Positions 45,344 through 55,394 of a stretch of DNA of 64,000 nt are shown here, in pieces; the stretch's first letter is position 1, and each line of letters starts with the position of its first letter. Where the stretch lies: positions 3,070,001-3,134,000 of the forward strand of contig NC_002678.2 in NCBI RefSeq assembly GCF_000009625.1, written 5' to 3'. The position numbers and the translations under genes are program-made. The notes under the pieces were generated by a model, which saw only the letters and a list, made by a program, of their open reading frames with translations, had not been told where the DNA came from and made no database searches. Origin of the DNA: Mesorhizobium japonicum MAFF 303099 (GTDB lineage: Bacteria > Pseudomonadota > Alphaproteobacteria > Rhizobiales > Rhizobiaceae).

Positions 45344-46177
45344 TTATTTGGTGTAGATCGGCTCAGGTTCGGGCTGATAGGCCACCACCGGTGCCGCGCA
45401 CCCATTGTTGCCACCGAACTGATAGCGCAGGCCGCCGCGCACCTCGTGGGTGTTGATGCCCCGGTCGAAACCCGGGCCGGCGCTGCTCGCATCCCATTCG
45501 AACATGCGGCCGCCCTGGATATGGGAGAAACGATAGCCCGCATCGAGGATGATCTTATCGGTCAAGCAGTAGGAAGCACCGGCCATCAGAGCGTAAGCAA
45601 AGCGCCAGTTGGATGCTCCGGGATTGGTCTCGGCGGTGTTGGGGTCGTAGACGGTATCCCACTTGACGCGTGCGCCGCCGATACCGGCGCCGACATAAGG
45701 CGTGATGCCGTGCCAGGTGCCGATATCGACATAGGCATTGGCCAGCAGCAACAGGGCGCTCATCTTCGACACTTCGGTCGACGTCGAGACGAGATCCGAT
45801 GTACCGCCGTTGAAGTTCGACTTGAACCAGTAGTCGGCGGTCACGTCCGCACGCAGACGATCGTTGATCTTGTACCCGACACCGCCGCCGAGCGAGAAGC
45901 CGCCCTTGAGCTTGCCGTAGTCGAAACTCTTGCCGCCCGGTATGACCGTACAATTACAGGGATCGATGCCGTAGGTCATGTAGTCGATGCCGCGCACATC
46001 GGACTTGTGATAGTCGATGTCGCCACGGATATACCAGCCGCCGACGTCGACCGGCTGTTCGTAGACCGGCGGCGGCGCCTCTTCGACCTGCGGCTCAGGC
46101 AGGTCGGCCGCGAACACTGGCGAGGCCAGGCCCGCGAACAGCAACGCGAGCAGGGCCTTTCTTGCTGTATTGAACAT
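45344..46177 (-). CDS. Outer-membrane beta-barrel protein (Omp25/31-like), paralogue
   Basis: A 277-residue barrel with a Sec signal (MFNTARKALLALLFAGLASPVFAADL) and a Pro/Glu-rich stretch (QVEEAPPPVYEQP) before the first strand VGGWYIRGDIDYHKS. Similar strand motifs to the next gene (ANAYVDIGTWHGITPYVGAG) show they are paralogues. A CNC pair near residue 78 and the C-terminal CAAPVVAYQPEPEPIYTK tail are unusual; the barrel proper ends at LRYQF. The ATG at 46177 has AGGGG upstream; GTG at 46186 would add three residues. A CtrA-type box lies 82 bp upstream. Confidence 0.85.
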   Translation of the reverse strand: MFNTARKALLALLFAGLASPVFAADLPEPQVEEAPPPVYEQPVDVGGWYIRGDIDYHKSDVRGIDYMTYGIDPCNCTVIPGGKSFDYGKLKGGFSLGGGVGYKINDRLRADVTADYWFKSNFNGGTSDLVSTSTEVSKMSALLLLANAYVDIGTWHGITPYVGAGIGGARVKWDTVYDPNTAETNPGASNWRFAYALMAGASYCLTDKIILDAGYRFSHIQGGRMFEWDASSAGPGFDRGINTHEVRGGLRYQFGGNNGCAAPVVAYQPEPEPIYTK

Positions 46178-46259
46178 GCTTGTCACCCCTAGGAACCCTC
46201 GGCACGCGATCGCGCCCGAACGAGATTGGCTTTCAGGCGTGGATAATGAATTGGAAAAG

Positions 46260-46274
46260 TTAAAAGGCGTTTAA
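46260..46274. promoter_or_regulatory. CtrA-type box upstream of the second Omp gene
   Basis: TTAA-AAGGCGT-TTAA is a perfect TTAA-N7-TTAA site 82 bp before the ATG at 46177, almost the same distance as in the paralogue. TTAACC repeats follow at 46271-46276 and 46284-46289. Confidence 0.6.
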
Positions 46275-46357
46275 CCCTGTCGATTAACCACGAATCTCTA
46301 AAATTCGAGGAATCCGGGCATGATTTCGACAAATAAGAAGGCCGGTTCCGGCCAGCA

Positions 46358-46381
46358 AAAAGCCCGCCGGAGGGGCGGGCT
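46358..46381 (-). terminator. Intrinsic terminator after glmM
   Basis: AGCCCGCC and GGCGGGCT form an 8-bp stem; on the minus strand TTTTTGC follows. It lies about 45 bp after the glmM stop codon. Confidence 0.85.
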
Positions 46382-46425
46382 GGATGCGACAGGAGCGACG
46401 TGACGCCCTGAGGCACGGCGGGAGG

Positions 46426-47778
46426 TCAGGCGGCGCTGCGGGTCTCCGAAATGACCTCGACAATGTCGTTGACGACGGCCTCCACCAGTTGCGGATCGTC
46501 GCCCTCCGCCATGACACGGATCAGCGGCTCGGTGCCGGACGGACGGATGACCAGACGACCGGCCTTGCCGAGACGGTTGCGCGCATCCTCGATCGCCGCC
46601 TTGACCGGAGCTTCCTCGAGCGGCTTGCCGCCGGCGATACGGACATTCTTCAAGAGTTGCGGCACCGGCTCAAATTTCTTCGACAGTTCGCTGACCGGGC
46701 GGCCCTGGCGCTTGATGCAGGCCAGCACCTGCAGCGCCGACACTAGGCCGTCGCCGGTGGTCGAGAAATCCGACAGCACGATGTGGCCGGACTGTTCGCC
46801 GCCGACATTGAGCCCATGCGCGCGCATATGCTCCACGACATAGCGGTCGCCGACCTTGGTGCGGTGCAATTGCAGCTTCATGTCGCCGAGGAAGCGTTCG
46901 AGGCCGAGATTGGACATGACCGTCGAAACCACGCCGCCGCCGGCAAGCCGTCCGCTCTGGTGCCAGGACTCGGCGATCATCGCCATGATTTGGTCGCCGT
47001 CGACGATCGCGCCATTCTCGTCGACGATGACGACGCGGTCTGCATCGCCGTCAAGCGCGATGCCGATATCGGCGCGCACTTCATGCACCTTCTTCTGCAG
47101 TCCGGCCGGATGGGTCGAGCCGCATTCCTTGTTGATGTTGAAGCCGTTGGGTTCGATATTGATGGCGACGACCTCGGCGCCGAGTTCCCACAGCGCCTCG
47201 GGCGCCACCTTGTAGGCCGCGCCATTGGCGCAATCGACGACGATCCTGAGGCCCGAAAGCGACATCGAGCGCGGCAATGTACGCTTGGCGAACTCGATGT
47301 AGCGGTCATGCACGCCATCAACACGCTTGGCGCGGCCAAGCCCGTCGGAATCGGCGAGTGTCAGTTCGACATCCTTGTCGAGCATGCTCTCGATGCGCTC
47401 TTCGATCTCGTCCGAGAGCTTGTAGCCGTCCGGCCCGAACAGCTTGATGCCGTTGTCGTAATAGGGGTTGTGCGAAGCCGAGATCATGACGCCGATATCG
47501 GCGCGCAGTGAACGCACCAGCATGGCGACGGCGGGCGTCGGGATCGGTCCGAGCAGGAACACGTCCATGCCGGCGGCGCAGAGACCCGCCACCATCGCGT
47601 TCTCGATCATGTAGCCGGAAAGCCTGGTGTCCTTGCCGAGAACGACGCGGTGGCGGTGGCTGCCACGCTGGAACGAAAGGCCGGCGGCCATGCCGACCCG
47701 CATGGCGATTTCCGCGGTCATCGGAAACTTGTTGGCGCGCCCGCGGATGCCGTCCGTGCCGAAGTAATTCCCTGCCAT
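46426..47778 (-). CDS. glmM: Phosphoglucosamine mutase
   Basis: A 450-residue enzyme that converts glucosamine-6-phosphate to glucosamine-1-phosphate for peptidoglycan and LPS. The start [12 protein letters not shown], phosphoserine loop [19 protein letters not shown], metal loop [10 protein letters not shown] and phosphate-binding [14 protein letters not shown] are all intact. In alphaproteobacteria glmM normally follows ftsH directly; here two plus-strand genes lie between them. Confidence 0.97.
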   Translation of the reverse strand: MAGNYFGTDGIRGRANKFPMTAEIAMRVGMAAGLSFQRGSHRHRVVLGKDTRLSGYMIENAMVAGLCAAGMDVFLLGPIPTPAVAMLVRSLRADIGVMISASHNPYYDNGIKLFGPDGYKLSDEIEERIESMLDKDVELTLADSDGLGRAKRVDGVHDRYIEFAKRTLPRSMSLSGLRIVVDCANGAAYKVAPEALWELGAEVVAINIEPNGFNINKECGSTHPAGLQKKVHEVRADIGIALDGDADRVVIVDENGAIVDGDQIMAMIAESWHQSGRLAGGGVVSTVMSNLGLERFLGDMKLQLHRTKVGDRYVVEHMRAHGLNVGGEQSGHIVLSDFSTTGDGLVSALQVLACIKRQGRPVSELSKKFEPVPQLLKNVRIAGGKPLEEAPVKAAIEDARNRLGKAGRLVIRPSGTEPLIRVMAEGDDPQLVEAVVNDIVEVISETRSAA

Positions 47779-48145
47779 GCGAGTTCAATTCCCTAAAGGT
47801 TCTTTGCCGGCATCTCATGCCACAATTGGCCAGCGCGCCATGATCACATTGTGTGATTATATGTTACCAATCCTTAGAAAATCATTGTTGTGCACCGCAC
47901 ACAACAAGGCTGCATCCTGACATGGCGCACCGCGGCGCCGCAATATACCAGTTCTGCGAGCTATTCACTGCGGATGCACGCGGAAAATCTTGTTTTTGAC
48001 CCGGTAAGGAATAATGATTTCATCACCTTATCGGGAGAAGCGAGCTTTGGGCGATATATACGCCACTTAGCATCTGGCGCAACCGACCGTTGAGCGTTAT
48101 TGATTCGCTGGGACGTATAATGGGCTGCTGCAACGGAGAAACGCT
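47779..48145. other. Divergent gap between glmM and the Cys-repeat gene
   Basis: A 367-bp promoter region without a convincing gene; a 67-codon frame at 47890-48093 has no ribosome-binding site or family character. It is AT-rich in its left and middle parts. It holds two palindromes: ATCACATTGTGTGAT (47843-47857) and GTTGTG-N7-CACAAC (47887-47905). A perfect TATAAT (48116-48121) lies 25 bp before the start of the repeat gene, probably its -10 element. Confidence 0.6.
47843..47857. promoter_or_regulatory. Palindrome ATCACATTGTGTGAT
   Basis: Two 6-bp arms around TTG, located 65 bp upstream of the glmM start in the divergent gap. A related site GTTGTG-N7-CACAAC lies 30 bp further. The shared TGTG core suggests one regulator, not identified. 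Confidence 0.4.
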
Positions 48146-49012
48146 ATGCTCATCCACCGACTTGCCACTTTGACCGGCCTCGCCGTAGTGACGTTGTTTC
48201 TGGCCGCGCCAGCCAACGCACTGACGATGGCCGAGTGCAGCACGAAGTATAACGCCGCCAAGGATGCGGGGACACTGGCCGGCCAGACCTGGAACCAGTT
48301 CCGCAAGGCACAATGCGGCACCGATGCCGCCGCCACCACGGACACCAAGCCGGCCACGACCAAGGCGGCCGAAACGAAGCCGGCCAAGGCCACCGAAACC
48401 AAGCCGGCCAAGGCCGCCGCCGCGGCGGCCGACAGCACCGCGAAAGGCCTGACGTCCAAGGAATGCAGCGCCAAATACCAGGCGGCGAAGGCCGCCGGCA
48501 CGCTGAACGGCATGAAGTGGAACGACTTCCGCAAGACCGAATGCGCCGCCGGCGCATCCGCCGCCGCTGACACCACCAAGCCGGCAACCACCAAGCCGGC
48601 AACCACCAAGGCAGCCGCGGCCCCCGCCGGAGGCAAGGGTCTGACCATGGCCGAGTGCAGCGCCAAGTACCAGGCCGCGAAGACGGCGAACACGCTGAAA
48701 GGCCAGAAGTGGAACGACTTCCGCAAGGCCGAATGCGGTGCCGCCGCCGCCGATGACGACAGCGTGCCTGCTCCGAGCGAAGCAAATTACACCAAGGAGC
48801 CGGCAAAGCCGACGACGGTTGCGCCCAAGGGCGTCACCTTCCCGTCCGCGATCTCGCCGAAATATGCCAGCGAGACCCCCGGAAAGGGCCGCATGCACAC
48901 CTGCCTCGACCAGTATTATGCCCTCAAGGACGCCAACGCGCTTGGCGGCCTTAAGTGGATCCAGAAGGGCGGCGGCTTCTACAGCCTGTGCAATGCCAAG
49001 CTGAAGGGCTAA
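48146..49012 (+). CDS. Secreted protein with four cysteine-bounded repeats, unknown function
   Basis: A 288-residue protein not recognised as a known family. A Sec signal (residues 1-25, ending APANA) is followed by three near-identical units: C31-C57, C107-C133 and C171-C197, each C-x25-C with the core AAKxAGTLxGxxWxxFRK. Lys/Ala/Thr-rich linkers (TKPATTKAAETKPAKATETK) join them. A fourth, divergent unit near the C-terminus is C-x28-C, ending WIQKGGGFYSLC. Each pair may form a disulfide in the periplasm. GGAGA precedes the ATG. A paralogue with two units lies 299 bp downstream. The closest shape I know is PsiF-like repeats, but the match is poor. Confidence 0.88.
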   Translation: MLIHRLATLTGLAVVTLFLAAPANALTMAECSTKYNAAKDAGTLAGQTWNQFRKAQCGTDAAATTDTKPATTKAAETKPAKATETKPAKAAAAAADSTAKGLTSKECSAKYQAAKAAGTLNGMKWNDFRKTECAAGASAAADTTKPATTKPATTKAAAAPAGGKGLTMAECSAKYQAAKTANTLKGQKWNDFRKAECGAAAADDDSVPAPSEANYTKEPAKPTTVAPKGVTFPSAISPKYASETPGKGRMHTCLDQYYALKDANALGGLKWIQKGGGFYSLCNAKLKG

Positions 49013-49311
49013 GCTACGCATTCCCCCGGATCGATGAGGCATGAGCCGGTTGAGATCGAATTGAGTTAGACGGAAAGTCTGACAAGGACAGGCAAAGGCC
49101 CGCGATGCATCTGCTACGCGGGCCTTTTGTTGCTCGCGACGACGCGACGCCTGCGGCCTTGCTCGCATCTATCGGGGAGCCGTCGGCATCAATTCGCCCC
49201 ACACTGCCCACCTCCGGGCTTATCGCTAGCTCCCAAAGATTCTAATTGAACATATCAGGAACAAACAGTATACAAAAGGATGTCTAACTTGTTATCAACC
49301 CGGAGGATCTT
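49013..49311. other. Gap between the two Cys-repeat genes
   Basis: This 299-bp stretch holds the terminator of the first gene (49094-49130) and the promoter region of the second. The last 60 bp are AT-rich (ATTGAACATATCAGGAACAA) and end in the strong ribosome-binding site CCCGGAGGATCTT. No gene is seen. Confidence 0.6.
49094..49130 (+). terminator. Intrinsic terminator after the first Cys-repeat gene
   Basis: AAAGGCCCGCG and CGCGGGCCTTT form an 11-bp perfect stem around a 12-base loop, followed by TTGTTG. It lies 82 bp after the stop codon. Confidence 0.85.
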
Positions 49312-49770
49312 ATGCCCAATTTGAAATTAGCGGTATTGGCTGTGACGGCATCGGTTGCTTGGAGCGTCGCCCCTGCAAGCGCACTGACGATGAAGGAATG
49401 CGGCGAGACCTATCGGACAGCCAAAGAAGGCGGCACGCTGAACGGCATGGACTGGGCCGCTTTCCGCAAGGAGAAATGCGCGACGCCCGCTGCGGAGAGT
49501 GTCAGCGGGGATACCGTTAAAACCACGCCGCAGCCGAAAAAGGAAACCGACGCGGCGGTCGCCCCCACTGTAGCGCCGGCAGGCGTGACATTCCCAACCA
49601 CCCTCGCCGCCGAGTTCAAGACCGAAAAGCCCGCGAAGGCGCGGATGAAGACCTGCCTGCAGGGTTATCACGGCAACAAGGAGGCGGGTACGTTGAACGG
49701 CCTTCGCTGGATCCAGAAGGGCGGCGGTTATTACAGCCTGTGCAATGCGCGGCTGAAAGCTGAATCATAA
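49312..49770 (+). CDS. Secreted protein with two cysteine-bounded repeats, unknown function
   Basis: A 152-residue paralogue of the upstream gene. The Sec signal ends at APASA. One N-terminal unit (MKECGETYRTAKEGGTLNGM to FRKEKC, C-x25-C) is joined by a Thr/Pro/Lys linker to the same C-terminal unit (RMKTCLQGYHGNKEAGTLNG, then WIQKGGGYYSLCNARLK). The linker motif VAPAGVTFPTTL also recurs in the larger protein (VAPKGVTFPSAI). The ATG is preceded by GGAGG. Conservation of the C-terminal unit between the two suggests it is the functional core. Confidence 0.88.
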   Translation: MPNLKLAVLAVTASVAWSVAPASALTMKECGETYRTAKEGGTLNGMDWAAFRKEKCATPAAESVSGDTVKTTPQPKKETDAAVAPTVAPAGVTFPTTLAAEFKTEKPAKARMKTCLQGYHGNKEAGTLNGLRWIQKGGGYYSLCNARLKAES

Positions 49771-49815
49771 AAATCGAATACGGCGGACAAAGCGGTCACG
49801 CAGACGCTGAGCTGT

Positions 49816-49840
49816 GATCCTCGGGCTTGTCCCGAGGATC
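49816..49840. terminator. Palindromic terminator between convergent genes
   Basis: GATCCTCGGG and CCCGAGGATC form a 10-bp perfect stem with loop CTTGT between the second Cys-repeat gene and ftsH. No T run follows, so it may be a repeat palindrome that also acts as a two-way transcription end. Confidence 0.55.
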
Positions 49841-49856
49841 TGCTGTCCGCCCTGGC

Positions 49857-51788
<1,932 letters not shown>

Positions 51789-51907
51789 TTGTCCCGTTGG
51801 CGTCCGCGCACGGACAGCATCATGAGAGGAAACTTGGGCCTAACATAGGGAGAGCGTCTCCCCTTGCCAAGCAGAACAGCATGTGTGGGTTAAGCTTTCG
51901 ACCACCA

Positions 51908-53272
51908 TCAATCGGCACTGTGGCCGCCCAATGGCGAAGCGGGAAGCGGTGACGCGCCGATCAGTTCGGCGACGGCCCGCGCCGGCGCCAGATCGAAGGA
52001 CGGCAGGAAGCGGGCAAAAGGCGACACGACCGGTCGCGCCGCGAACACCGGTAAGCGCGGCTCGCCCTGCGGCAAACCAAGGTTTTCAAAGGCTTGCAGC
52101 AATGTCGGTTCCGCGGCCAGTGCGGCGCGTATCAGGCTTGCCGGGGTTTCTCCATCATCGATCGCCAGCCGCCTCGCTGCTGCCGCACCCAACGGGGCGA
52201 TCAATAATGCGCCGGACATGTCGTTCAACGTGATGTGGCGGCGGCCGTCCCAGATGGTGTTGTCGACAGCGGTGGCGGCGGGCGGCAAACCCCGCGCCTC
52301 GCGGCGCAGGAAGAGACCGGCGTGCCGGAAATCGACCACCGTCCGCGACAATGTGGCGCAAAGAAATCCGGCCTTCAGCCGGACGAACAGCGCCGCGCTG
52401 CGCGCCTGGTCCGGCAGGAAGGCAGCGCCTCCGGCGGTGGCCAGCAAGATGCGCAACGCATAGATGGCCGCCTGGTCGTCCGCGATCAGCAGAGCAGGAT
52501 CGAGCCGGATGAGGCCCGTGCTCGGCTGGCTGGCAATGCGACGGATCAGATTGGCGGCGCTGGCGCCAAGCTGCCCGCGCTCGACGGCCGCCTGGCCGGC
52601 GAGCCGCAGCGTATTCTCCATGTGCCCGGCACTTTCGCCGGCAAGTGCCGCGCGTACGCGCGGCCGTTCGAAGGCTTCGTCGATATTGGTCGGGTCCTCG
52701 GCCCAGCCGACATGTTCGCGCCGCAGGAAATCGCGAAGCGCCGAGCGCCGCGTGCCCAGAAGCGGCCGAACGATCCACTCGCGCCAATCATAGAGGGTGG
52801 CCGGTGCCATACCGGCAAGCCCACGACCCGCCAGGTCGGCAAGCTCCCGGTCCCGTGCATGCCGCATCAACACCGTCTCGGCTTGGTCGTCGGCGGTATG
52901 ACCGGTGACGATCAGGCCGATGCCTTCCGCGCGCGCCGCCTCGGCCAGCAGATGGTAGCGCGCGTCCCGCGCCGCCGCCGGCAGGCCGGTCGATGGCTTG
53001 CGCCCGGTCCACGTCAAGGTGCGGTGGGCAATGCCGCGCTCCGCGCACAGCTTCGCCACGGCTTGCGCCTCGGCTGCCGAACCCTGACGCAATCCATGGT
53101 CGATTGTCACCGCCAGCAGCTTCGCGGACGATCCGGTTCGGTCGAAATGGTGCTTGAGAAGGAGAAGCAGGGCGGTCGAGTCGCTCCCGCCGGACACGGC
53201 CGCAACGGCGCCGTGGGTAAAATCGATATGCGAAAAAAGTCTGGTCGAAAGGTCAGGCTCGGTGTCGAGCAT
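51908..53272 (-). CDS. tilS: tRNA(Ile)-lysidine synthase
   Basis: A 454-residue enzyme that modifies cytidine 34 of the tRNA(Ile) with anticodon CAU to lysidine. The N-terminal PP-loop AVSGGSDSTALLLLLKHH is near residue 25, and the family motif GHTADDQAETVLMRHARDRE follows. The C-terminal half is divergent but carries the usual helical regions. The ATG at 53272 (MLDTEPD) puts the PP-loop at a typical place; the frame opens 36 codons further upstream, reaching into cpoB. It sits between cpoB and ftsH, the conserved alphaproteobacterial order. Confidence 0.93.
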   Translation of the reverse strand: MLDTEPDLSTRLFSHIDFTHGAVAAVSGGSDSTALLLLLKHHFDRTGSSAKLLAVTIDHGLRQGSAAEAQAVAKLCAERGIAHRTLTWTGRKPSTGLPAAARDARYHLLAEAARAEGIGLIVTGHTADDQAETVLMRHARDRELADLAGRGLAGMAPATLYDWREWIVRPLLGTRRSALRDFLRREHVGWAEDPTNIDEAFERPRVRAALAGESAGHMENTLRLAGQAAVERGQLGASAANLIRRIASQPSTGLIRLDPALLIADDQAAIYALRILLATAGGAAFLPDQARSAALFVRLKAGFLCATLSRTVVDFRHAGLFLRREARGLPPAATAVDNTIWDGRRHITLNDMSGALLIAPLGAAAARRLAIDDGETPASLIRAALAAEPTLLQAFENLGLPQGEPRLPVFAARPVVSPFARFLPSFDLAPARAVAELIGASPLPASPLGGHSAD

Positions 53273-53330
53273 CAACGCATGTCGTCCGAAAGTGGTCGCG
53301 GTCCTGGGACAAAGACATGCCTGGGAAAAA

Positions 53331-54443
53331 TCAGCACGCAGCCAGGGCCTTCTCCTGCTTGACGCGTTCCTTGAGTGCACTGGAGATGTCGGGGTAGCGC
53401 TTGCCGACTTCGCTGAAGGTGGCGCAGGCGACGTCGTGCTGCTTGAGGCCGACCAGCGACACGCCGAGCTTCAACAGCATGTCGGGTGCCTTCTTGGCCT
53501 TCGGGTAGTCCTTGCTGGCGGCGAGGAAGACCTCGGCCGCGTCGCGGTATTTCTGCTGGCCAAGCAGCGATTCACCCAGCCAGTAATGGGCGTCCGCCGC
53601 CTTCGCATCACGCGGGAAGCGGGAGATATGATCGCGAAAACCCTGTTCGGCGGTGCCGTAGTCGCCCGACAGGATGAACTGATAGGAATTGCGGTAAAGC
53701 TCTTCCGGGTCGTTGGTGGAGGGCAGCGCCGCGACGATCGTGCCGTTGGACTTGCCGGCCTTGGCCGGGGCCTTGGTGGCTGGGGCCGCGTCTTGCGTCG
53801 GCGCAGTCGACTGGGTGTTGCCGCCGGCATCGATCACATTGCCGTTCTTGTCGACAGTGATGGAACCGAAGGTCTTTTCCGGAGCTCCCGTGCCGGGAAT
53901 CACCTTGCCGGGGTCGCCTTCGGGCGATTCGACGATGACGTCCTCGACTGTCTTGCCGCCCGCGGACTGATTGCCGCCAGGCGCGGCGCCGGCATCAGCC
54001 GGAGCCTGGGTTGCCGGGGCCGCCGCCACGTCGGTGTTGGTGTTGGTGGTGGCGTCGGATTTCTTCGGCGCCGGAGGCTGTCCGCCTTGCGCGCCGCCTT
54101 CAAGCTGCTGGAAGCGGAACTCGTTGTCTTCCTGCTGCTTGCGCATCTGTTCCTGCATCTGCAGGATCTGGAAATTGAGCTCTTCGATCTTGCCGTTCAT
54201 CTGGCGCAGCTGGTCCTCGAGCCCGGTGGCGCCGGCGCCGTTCGACTGCTGCGCGAACTGGACCTGGTCGGGTTTCTTCTTGTCGCCGAAGAGGCTCGGC
54301 AGTTCGAGGCTCGGCAGATGGAAGGAAAAGCCGCTGTCGGTTGACTGCCCTGGGCCGCTTGCCCCCGGGCCGCTTGCCAGGGCGGTGAAGCCTGATAGGA
54401 GCAGCGCCGCAAGCGTGCCGCTCAGAACCGATCTCAAATGCAT
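53331..54443 (-). CDS. cpoB: Tol-Pal system protein CpoB (YbgF)
   Basis: A 370-residue periplasmic protein linking Tol-Pal to cell-wall synthesis during division. After the signal peptide (HLRSVLSGTLAALLLSGFTALA) there is a coiled-coil segment (LEDQLRQMNGKIEELNFQIL) used for trimerisation. A long Pro/Ala/Thr linker follows. The last ~120 residues form TPR repeats (YRNSYQFILSGDYGTAEQGF and DAKAADAHYWLGESLLGQQK). The ATG at 54443 has AGAGG upstream. The linker is longer than in E. coli CpoB. A terminator lies between it and pal, so it may have its own promoter. Confidence 0.93.
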   Translation of the reverse strand: MHLRSVLSGTLAALLLSGFTALASGPGASGPGQSTDSGFSFHLPSLELPSLFGDKKKPDQVQFAQQSNGAGATGLEDQLRQMNGKIEELNFQILQMQEQMRKQQEDNEFRFQQLEGGAQGGQPPAPKKSDATTNTNTDVAAAPATQAPADAGAAPGGNQSAGGKTVEDVIVESPEGDPGKVIPGTGAPEKTFGSITVDKNGNVIDAGGNTQSTAPTQDAAPATKAPAKAGKSNGTIVAALPSTNDPEELYRNSYQFILSGDYGTAEQGFRDHISRFPRDAKAADAHYWLGESLLGQQKYRDAAEVFLAASKDYPKAKKAPDMLLKLGVSLVGLKQHDVACATFSEVGKRYPDISSALKERVKQEKALAAC

Positions 54444-54566
54444 GTGCCTCTCGCCGTGTGTCGTTAGTCTGTTCGCGCCTTCCAATCAGGATGGGACCAG
54501 CCAAGCGCCCTCGGCTCATAGCAGGACGCGAGACTTCGGCCAAATTTTGTTTCGGGCACCCGGATA

Positions 54567-54594
54567 TGAAAAAGGCGGCCCGAAGGCCGCCTTT
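54567..54594 (-). terminator. Intrinsic terminator after pal
   Basis: AAAGGCGGCC and GGCCGCCTTT form a 10-bp stem with loop CGAA; TTTTTC follows on the minus strand. It lies about 60 bp after the pal stop, separating pal from cpoB. Confidence 0.85.
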
Positions 54595-54653
54595 CGCGAA
54601 GCTGTGTTGCATTTTTGCCAGTCGGCGCGCTCGCGTCTCCCGACGCGGGCAAC

Positions 54654-55160
54654 TCAGGAACCGGCGCCGCTGAGCGTGGTGACGGCGCGGCGATTCTGCG
54701 ACCAGCAGGAGATGTCGTCGCAGACCGCGACCGGACGTTCCTTGCCGTATGAAATGGTCTTCAGACGGCTGGAAGCGACACCTTTGGAAACCAGGAAGTC
54801 GCGGGCGGCGGCAGCGCGGCGGGCGCCGAGCGCCAGATTGTATTCGCGCGTGCCGCGCTCGTCGGCGTGACCTTCGACGACGATGGCGTACTGCTTGTAC
54901 TGGTTCAGCCACTGCGCCTGGCGAGCGAGTGTGGTCTGCGCGTCGGCGCGGATCGAGGACGAGTCCGTATCGAAGAAGATGCGGTCGCCAATGTTGACGG
55001 TGAAGTCCTGCGCCGAGCCGGGCGTTGCCGCACCGGCGCCGTTGAGGCCGAGGTCGGCGGCGTTGTTCGGCGTCTTCTTCGAAGCGCAACCGGCGATGGC
55101 GAGCATCGCCACCAGCGCGATCATGACCGGGTTTCTGGTAAGTGCTGCGATACGGCCCAT
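54654..55160 (-). CDS. pal: Peptidoglycan-associated lipoprotein Pal
   Basis: A 168-residue outer-membrane lipoprotein. The signal peptide ends in the lipobox AIAGC. The C-terminal OmpA-like domain binds peptidoglycan: FFDTDSSSIRADAQTTLARQ, then VVEGHADERGTREYNLALGA with the diaminopimelate-contact residues, and ISYGKERPVAVCDDISC. A cysteine pair (CDDISC) near the C-terminus is an unusual detail. The ATG at 55160 has AAGGAGAGG upstream. Confidence 0.95.
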   Translation of the reverse strand: MGRIAALTRNPVMIALVAMLAIAGCASKKTPNNAADLGLNGAGAATPGSAQDFTVNIGDRIFFDTDSSSIRADAQTTLARQAQWLNQYKQYAIVVEGHADERGTREYNLALGARRAAAARDFLVSKGVASSRLKTISYGKERPVAVCDDISCWSQNRRAVTTLSGAGS

Positions 55161-55343
55161 GCCGCCTCTCCTTCGCATTTCGAGTGATTTCGTTGATCAC
55201 CCAGTAACCACGTTTGGGTTAACCGGCATTCAAGAAACACGGTTAAAATTTGGTTTAGGCTGCCCGTCCGCAACCTTTTGATCGGGGTCACAGTTGGCGC
55301 GGACCCTAGGCGGAAATGCGGCCAAAACGCGACGAAGGCGTGG

Positions 55344-55368
55344 AAAAGGGGCCGAAACGGCCCCTTTT
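55344..55368 (-). terminator. Intrinsic terminator after tolB
   Basis: AAAAGGGGCC and GGCCCCTTTT form a 10-bp stem with loop GAAAC. On the minus strand it ends in CCCCTTTTCC. It lies 27 bp after the tolB stop. Confidence 0.8.
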
Positions 55369-55394
55369 CAGCATGTGTGGCAATTCGGCCGACG

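Noticed and set aside
47890..48093. A 67-codon frame between glmM and the Cys-repeat gene
   Set aside because: No ribosome-binding site and atypical composition; the region contains palindromes and a -10 element that fit a promoter.
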